Shown in pieces: positions 60,654 through 64,000 of a DNA stretch of 64,000 bases. The position numbers were made by a program, and so were the translations under genes. This stretch comes from UBA11051 sp964390495. GTDB taxonomy: Bacteria; Armatimonadota; Zipacnadia; Zipacnadales; UBA11051. The first letter of the stretch is position 1. The number at the start of each line of letters is the position of its first letter. The DNA is taken from assembly GCA_964390495.1 (NCBI GenBank), contig CAYMIN010000015.1:1-64000 (forward strand), given 5' to 3'. The notes beneath the pieces were generated by a model, which was not told the origin of the DNA, searched no databases, and worked only from the letters and a program-made list of their open reading frames with translations.

Positions 60654-61188
60654 CACTATCACCCAGTATCTGTTGCAGCTTGTCCAGACCGTAGCGATAA
60701 CGGCTGGCTGCTGTGTTTATCGGAATGCTGAAGATCTCGGCGATCTCGGCAAAGGTGCATTCATGCCAGACCTTCAGGATCACGGCTTCGCGCTGTTCCA
60801 AAGGCAGGTGGCTGAGCGCTTCCTGCACTCGCAATACGCCGGTACGGTCTTGCGGCTGCAGACCGTCAGTGTCCACCAAGTCCGTATTGTGAAGATCGAG
60901 CTGCCGCGGCTTGCCCCTGACGTAGAGTTGACTGGCCTTATTCAGCGCTACCTTCAGCAGATACGCCCGTACATTGCGAATTCTAATCGCGCCGCGCCCC
61001 AGTTCCACCAGCGACAGAAATACCTCCTGCAGCAGGTCCTCGGCATCTTCCGCGTTGGCCGTGTGCAGCAGCAGGATTTGATAGACTGAATTGGCGTAGG
61101 CTTGGTAGAGCTGGTGCAAGGCGCTCAGGTCGCCACCAGCAAGTGCCGCCAGCAGCTTTCGGTCTTCCGCTGGGCCTACGGTTCTCAT
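60646..61188 (-). CDS. ECF-type RNA polymerase sigma factor
   Basis: 180 residues. Region 2 (~18-85, LYQAYANSVYQILLLHTANAEDAEDLLQEVFL, then RAYLLKVALNKA) and region 4 (~118-175, LPLEQREAVILKVWHECTFAEIAEI...NTAASRYRYGLDKL). No region 1.1 or 3, typical of ECF sigma factors. It heads a minus-strand run (membrane protein, 473-residue protein, propellers) and may control it. No strong SD is seen. Confidence 0.92.
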   Translation of the reverse strand: MRTVGPAEDRKLLAALAGGDLSALHQLYQAYANSVYQILLLHTANAEDAEDLLQEVFLSLVELGRGAIRIRNVRAYLLKVALNKASQLYVRGKPRQLDLHNTDLVDTDGLQPQDRTGVLRVQEALSHLPLEQREAVILKVWHECTFAEIAEIFSIPINTAASRYRYGLDKLQQILGDSDE

Positions 61189-61280
61189 CTGCGACCGCCC
61201 TGGCCTGGGACACGGTTGGGTATCATTGCCTTAGTGTGCCTTGTGAGCCGATTTTTGTCTAATATTTTTCGCGCCGAGCA

Positions 61281-61312
61281 CAAAGAAAAGGCCAGTGCCA
61301 AGTGCACTGGCC
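61281..61312 (-). terminator. Rho-independent terminator of the VIT1-like gene
   Basis: Minus strand GGCCAGTGC, 5-nt loop, GCACTGGCC (61290-61312), a perfect 9-bp stem followed by TTTTCTTTG. It lies 38 nt after the stop at 61350 and separates that gene from the sigma factor gene. Confidence 0.8.
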
Positions 61313-61349
61313 CGCTCTGTGTCGAAAAACGAGAGAATGGGTAGCTTTA

Positions 61350-61820
61350 CTATAGGGTGTTAACCCAGTCGCCGATGTAGTGAGTCGCCGCTATCACCAC
61401 CACCGCAATCGCCAGGTGTTCCACGATAGTCGAGGTTGGGCGCACCGCCTGCATTCTAGCCAGAAACAGGCTGAGGACGGTTATCAGAAGTAGGCCCCAG
61501 GCCACGCTCACAATGATGGCAGTGCTCAACGGCAGCAGCACAATCGGGATGACGAATGTCAGAGCGAAGACGAACTTGGATAGAAAGGTGGCGGCGGTGG
61601 CCTCCCAGATCTCGCGCTCGGAATGGTGCCCGGACGACTCCTCGGCGATGTGAATTCCCATCGCGTCAGACAGCGCGTCGGCCACTGCGATAACCAGAAT
61701 ACCGCCGATCACAAGTGTACCGGAATGGGTGCTGGAGTGGAGGCCGACGATGACGCCGAGGGTGGTGATAATGCCCGAAGTCAAGCCGAAGCTGAAGCCG
61801 GTGCGGATGGAGTGTCGCAT
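61350..61820 (-). CDS. VIT1/CCC1-like membrane protein
   Basis: 156 residues, four to five hydrophobic segments. The opening GFSFGLTSGIITTLGVIVGL and AVADALSDAMGIHIAEES match the first membrane segments of VIT1/CCC1 iron/manganese transporters, where the acidic residues line the path. It is shorter than the usual ~230 residues, lacking much of the cytoplasmic metal-binding part. Probably exports or stores Fe2+ or Mn2+. On the same strand as tRNA-Leu, 113 nt downstream of it. Confidence 0.75.
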   Translation of the reverse strand: MRHSIRTGFSFGLTSGIITTLGVIVGLHSSTHSGTLVIGGILVIAVADALSDAMGIHIAEESSGHHSEREIWEATAATFLSKFVFALTFVIPIVLLPLSTAIIVSVAWGLLLITVLSLFLARMQAVRPTSTIVEHLAIAVVVIAATHYIGDWVNTL

Positions 61821-61932
61821 TTGGCAATCTATCCCAGAGGAACCGCCGTTCGCCCGAGTTGTTGTCGGCTAAGGACACTGAAGGCCGCCGTCTCTAACGC
61901 GGCGACCTGGTCAGGCGTTAATCTCGCTATGA

Positions 61933-62019
61933 TGGTGCCGAAGGCCGGATTCGAACCGGCACGGGCGCGAGCCCACTGCCTCCTGAGGACAGCGTGTCTG
62001 CCAATTCCACCACTTCGGC
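61933..62019 (-). tRNA. tRNA-Leu (anticodon CAG)
   Basis: 87 nt on the minus strand including an encoded CCA (61933-61935). Acceptor stem GCCGAAG/CTTCGGC, discriminator A, anticodon stem CTGTC/GGCAG with loop CTCAGGA (anticodon at 61983-61985), a class II long variable arm (GGGC/GCCC) and the T-loop GGTTCGAATCC. Reads the CUG codon, common in GC-rich genes. Confidence 0.96.
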
Positions 62020-62035
62020 ACCTGGCAGTAGCAGT

Positions 62036-62064
62036 ATTTTATCCATCGGTGCAGGTGTTGTCAA
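62036..62064 (-). promoter_or_regulatory. Promoter of tRNA-Leu
   Basis: Minus strand perfect TTGACA (62059-62064), 17 nt, TAAAAT (62036-62041). About 17 nt before the mature 5' end of the tRNA. Confidence 0.8.
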
Positions 62065-62125
62065 CCGAGGGGAGGCCGATTATCTCTCGCCCACACTGCG
62101 GGGCAGGGCCAGTTGCGCGGCCCCC

Positions 62126-62271
62126 AGAAAACGAGGATGCCCTGCGGGAACAGGGCATCTCCTCGAGATGAATGATGGCGGCCTTTCGCCACCCTGCCAG
62201 GGCATCCTCCCAACCCCTACATGCCTACCCCAACTGCTCCGTACTTATCCTACCCATTTCAGCTTGCCGCT
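62126..62271 (-). ncRNA. Candidate small RNA
   Basis: The 430 bases between tRNA-Leu and the phosphatase gene have no protein gene. On the minus strand they hold a weak promoter, then ~145 nt ending in a strong terminator. The 5' half is G-rich and C-poor (GGGTAGG, GGGGTAGG, TAGGGGTTGGGAGG), and a small GGCG/CGCC-type hairpin follows. I do not recognise a known RNA family. A regulatory RNA that pairs with C-rich targets would fit. Prediction rests on promoter plus terminator only. Confidence 0.4.
62128..62165 (-). terminator. Terminator with competing third arm
   Basis: Minus strand stem of 13 bp with a 2-nt bulge (arms 62132-62144 and 62151-62165, 6-nt loop), followed by TTTTCT. A third copy of the arm, CAGGGCATCCTC at 62198-62209, could pair with 62134-62145 instead and would break the terminator. 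Confidence 0.65.
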
Positions 62272-62277
62272 AAACCC

Positions 62278-62306
62278 ATCTTAACACCTATTGCGGAATG
62301 ATGCAA
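62278..62306 (-). promoter_or_regulatory. Weak promoter for the candidate small RNA
   Basis: Minus strand TTGCAT (62301-62306), 17 nt, TAAGAT (62278-62283). Spacing is ideal, but each hexamer matches the consensus only partly. Confidence 0.35.
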
Positions 62307-62449
62307 TAACCGTGCCAATTCGGCAGGTGCTAGCGGATGCGCCAAAGGAATCCGGGATTGGCACGCCGAAAGGCTCATGGCGCATTCTCACCAGCAGGTG
62401 GTCGTTTCAGGGCGTGATTGCGCCTGCAAGCCGGGGAGAGTTCGGCCAT

Positions 62450-63103
62450 ATGAAGCTGTATCTGGTCAGACACGGACAGTCAGTAGGCAATGAGCGCGGC
62501 CACCTACAGGGGCAGGATGCCAGCTTCGACAAGGGCCTTTCCGAGTTGGGCAAGCAGCAGTCGCAGAAAGTGGGTCAGCGCATGGCTGCAGCAGGCCTCA
62601 CGGCGCTCTATACCTCGCCGCTGCCCCGCGCCGCCCAAACCGCCGCCTGGATTGCCAGCGCCTGCCGGCTGCAGGCTAGAGAGCGCGATTGCCTCAAGGA
62701 AGTCAGCTACGGAGACCTCGAAGGCCGGTCGAAGGCGGAGACCTTCAGGCTTTGTCCACAGGCCTATGACCCGCACTGGCGGCGAGAAAACCACGTGCCT
62801 GGAGGCGAACCGATCGCGCGCAGTTACTCCCGAGCGCGGGCGGCAATTCGTACCCTGACCGCCGCCCACGACCAGGAGGACGTCATCTGTCTGGTCACCC
62901 ACGGCGAGTTCTTGAGCAGACTGATAGACACGTTGCTCGAAGCGACCGAGGTCGGCTTCCCCCGCTACCTGCTGGATAATGCCTCCGTCACTCACTTCGC
63001 GCGCCATCCCGGCGACGAACGCGGCGTGTGGCTTTGTCATTACATGGGCGACACCGGCCACTTGCGAGGCCTTGGCTCACCGGCCGGCAAGGACGGATGG
63101 TAG
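62450..63103 (+). CDS. Histidine phosphatase (phosphoglycerate mutase family)
   Basis: 217 residues from the ATG at 62450, where the product opens directly with the catalytic LVRHGQS (phospho-accepting His). Other family residues: SPLPRAAQTA (Arg), EVSYGDLEGR (acid Glu region) and VTHGEFL (second His). GGGGAG lies upstream. A broad-specificity phosphatase is more likely than a glycolytic mutase. The longer frame upstream would run into the RNA promoter region and has no family similarity. Confidence 0.88.
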   Translation: MKLYLVRHGQSVGNERGHLQGQDASFDKGLSELGKQQSQKVGQRMAAAGLTALYTSPLPRAAQTAAWIASACRLQARERDCLKEVSYGDLEGRSKAETFRLCPQAYDPHWRRENHVPGGEPIARSYSRARAAIRTLTAAHDQEDVICLVTHGEFLSRLIDTLLEATEVGFPRYLLDNASVTHFARHPGDERGVWLCHYMGDTGHLRGLGSPAGKDGW

Positions 63104-63125
63104 CGGCACTAGGTCACACCTAATG

Positions 63126-63156
63126 GGAAAGCCGCCCCGGACCAGGGCGGCTTTCC
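63126..63156. terminator. Bidirectional terminator between convergent genes
   Basis: GGAAAGCCGCCC, 7-nt loop, GGGCGGCTTTCC: a perfect 12-bp stem. Its base is A/T-rich, so the transcript from either side ends with a short U-run inside the stem. It lies between the phosphatase and QueG-like genes. Confidence 0.7.
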
Positions 63157-63184
63157 GAGCACACAGACCATGCAGGGCCGGCGC

Positions 63185-64000
63185 TTATGTAGAACCGGCC
63201 TCAGTCTGTACTTGGCCTTGGTAGTCCAGCTTCCAGCGGGGCCGCTTCCGGAACGGCTCGTTGAAGGTGGCCTCGATGCGGCCGGATTCCTCGAGATTCA
63301 TCATGCACGCTCTGATGCAGCCGCTGGCACCGCACACAGCATAGTAGCCGGTAGTGCTGAGCATGGTCTTGTAGTAGTCCACCAGATTGCCGCTAGGGAA
63401 CTGCTCGGTCTTGCGCCACGTGCCACCAGCCACCGTATAGGCCAGCTTGTAGGCCTCCTCCTCGGACATGCGCTGCTCGGCCACGTCGAGCCGCAAACCA
63501 GGGCAATCCAGCGCTAAGAAGGGAGAGGCCTCCTTATTTAGTCCGTGGTGGGTCAGGCAGCACTTGCCCATGTCCACATCCGCCCACTCATAGACCTTAT
63601 CCTCGATCTGGATGCTGACTGTCTTCCCCTCTCTGATATGGGGGATGGCGTGACCGTGACATTCACGTACGCAGGCCATGCAGCGGTTGCAGATCGAACC
63701 GGGTTCCACCAGCGGGTCCGGCTCGAGCTCAGCATCGGTGAGAATCATCCCCAGTCGCTGCCGAGGGCCGAAGCGCTTGGTCAAAAACACCTTGGACCAG
63801 CCCAATTCGCCCAGGCCGGCGGCGACGGCGGCAATGCGGATCGCCGGGAATACATCAGCGCCAACTTGGCCTTCGCGAACCGGCTCGCGGGTCGGCTGAG
63901 CTTCCGGGACGCCGGGGTATATCGGCACCGCCTCCCAGCCGCAGTCCTCGATGAAGCAAGCCAGGCGGTAAGTACCGAGGGGGCGGAAGAGCGTGTTGAG
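63185..64000 (-). CDS. QueG-like 4Fe-4S protein, 5' end outside the window
   Basis: At least 271 residues; the frame stays open to the window edge. The region AGLGELGWSKVFLTKRFGPRQRLGMILTD is typical of epoxyqueuosine reductase/QueG-like proteins and reductive-dehalogenase relatives. Next come the ferredoxin motif CNRCMACVREC and a second cysteine group C...CIRACM. C-terminal to these, the usual HEAT repeats of QueG are absent. So it is more likely a QueG-related iron-sulfur protein of unknown substrate than true QueG. Confidence 0.75.
   Translation of the reverse strand, partial: LNTLFRPLGTYRLACFIEDCGWEAVPIYPGVPEAQPTREPVREGQVGADVFPAIRIAAVAAGLGELGWSKVFLTKRFGPRQRLGMILTDAELEPDPLVEPGSICNRCMACVRECHGHAIPHIREGKTVSIQIEDKVYEWADVDMGKCCLTHHGLNKEASPFLALDCPGLRLDVAEQRMSEEEAYKLAYTVAGGTWRKTEQFPSGNLVDYYKTMLSTTGYYAVCGASGCIRACMMNLEESGRIEATFNEPFRKRPRWKLDYQGQVQTEAGST

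Noticed and set aside
61623..62171. Plus-strand open frame of 182 codons
   Set aside because: Runs antisense through tRNA-Leu and the VIT1-like gene; no protein similarity recognised.
62090..62290. Known riboswitch, T-box, 6S or SRP RNA in this gap
   Set aside because: None of their conserved motifs are present on either strand; listed only as a candidate small RNA.

Overview
The window is about 64 kb of GC-rich bacterial chromosome with about 50 protein genes, one tRNA-Leu(CAG) and no sign of phage, transposase or CRISPR. Most genes carry good Shine-Dalgarno (SD) sites, several start with GTG or TTG, and many products are secreted (Sec, Tat or lipoprotein signals). The content is heavy in sugar isomerases, Gfo/Idh/MocA oxidoreductase, large glycosidases and secreted beta-propellers. 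This fits an uncultivated carbohydrate-degrading lineage such as Armatimonadota or a PVC/Hydrogenedentes-like group. That placement is inference from gene content only.

Layout. 0.2-4.7 kb (minus): a CHASE2/adenylate-cyclase gene and a strange fusion protein (HTH, zinc ribbon, RbsC-like permease, FecR, TPR). 5.2-13.4 kb (plus): a secreted glycan module centred on a 1644-residue GH42-like protein, ending in threonine ammonia-lyase. 13.6-20.4 kb (minus): a kelch-like secreted protein, a sugar isomerase, an exported version of the AmmeMemoRadiSam system, a pentapeptide-repeat channel and a methyltransferase. 20.5-23.9 kb (plus): a tandem universal stress protein, a NapH/NapG-like polyferredoxin and a DMT transporter. 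24-29 kb: a kinase/oxidoreductase/isomerase operon divergent from two tandem isomerases. 29-32 kb (minus): a glycan operon (GHMP kinase, epimerase, GT2). 32.3-38.7 kb (plus): two tandem amidohydrolases, a nucleotidyltransferase, an M14 peptidase, VanZ, HtrA and a methyltransferase. 38.9-43.2 kb: tpiA, a half-size GspF divergent from a GspE/PilB ATPase, and yebC.

From 43.3 to 61.2 kb almost everything is on the minus strand. An ECF sigma factor, a small membrane protein overlapping it and a 473-residue membrane protein lie upstream of an array of five paralogous secreted beta-propellers. Four are consecutive; the fifth lies beyond a GH30-like glycosidase and an M55 D-aminopeptidase. A 38-codon remnant of a sixth copy survives between copy 4 and the GH30-like gene. 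One paralog has lost an inserted beta-sandwich domain, and another stretch of the same gene is a perfect 134-bp match to a neighbouring paralog, which points to gene conversion. This locally amplified family is the best candidate here for an undescribed system. The window closes with a VIT1-like membrane protein, tRNA-Leu, a candidate small RNA, a histidine phosphatase and a partial QueG-like iron-sulfur protein.
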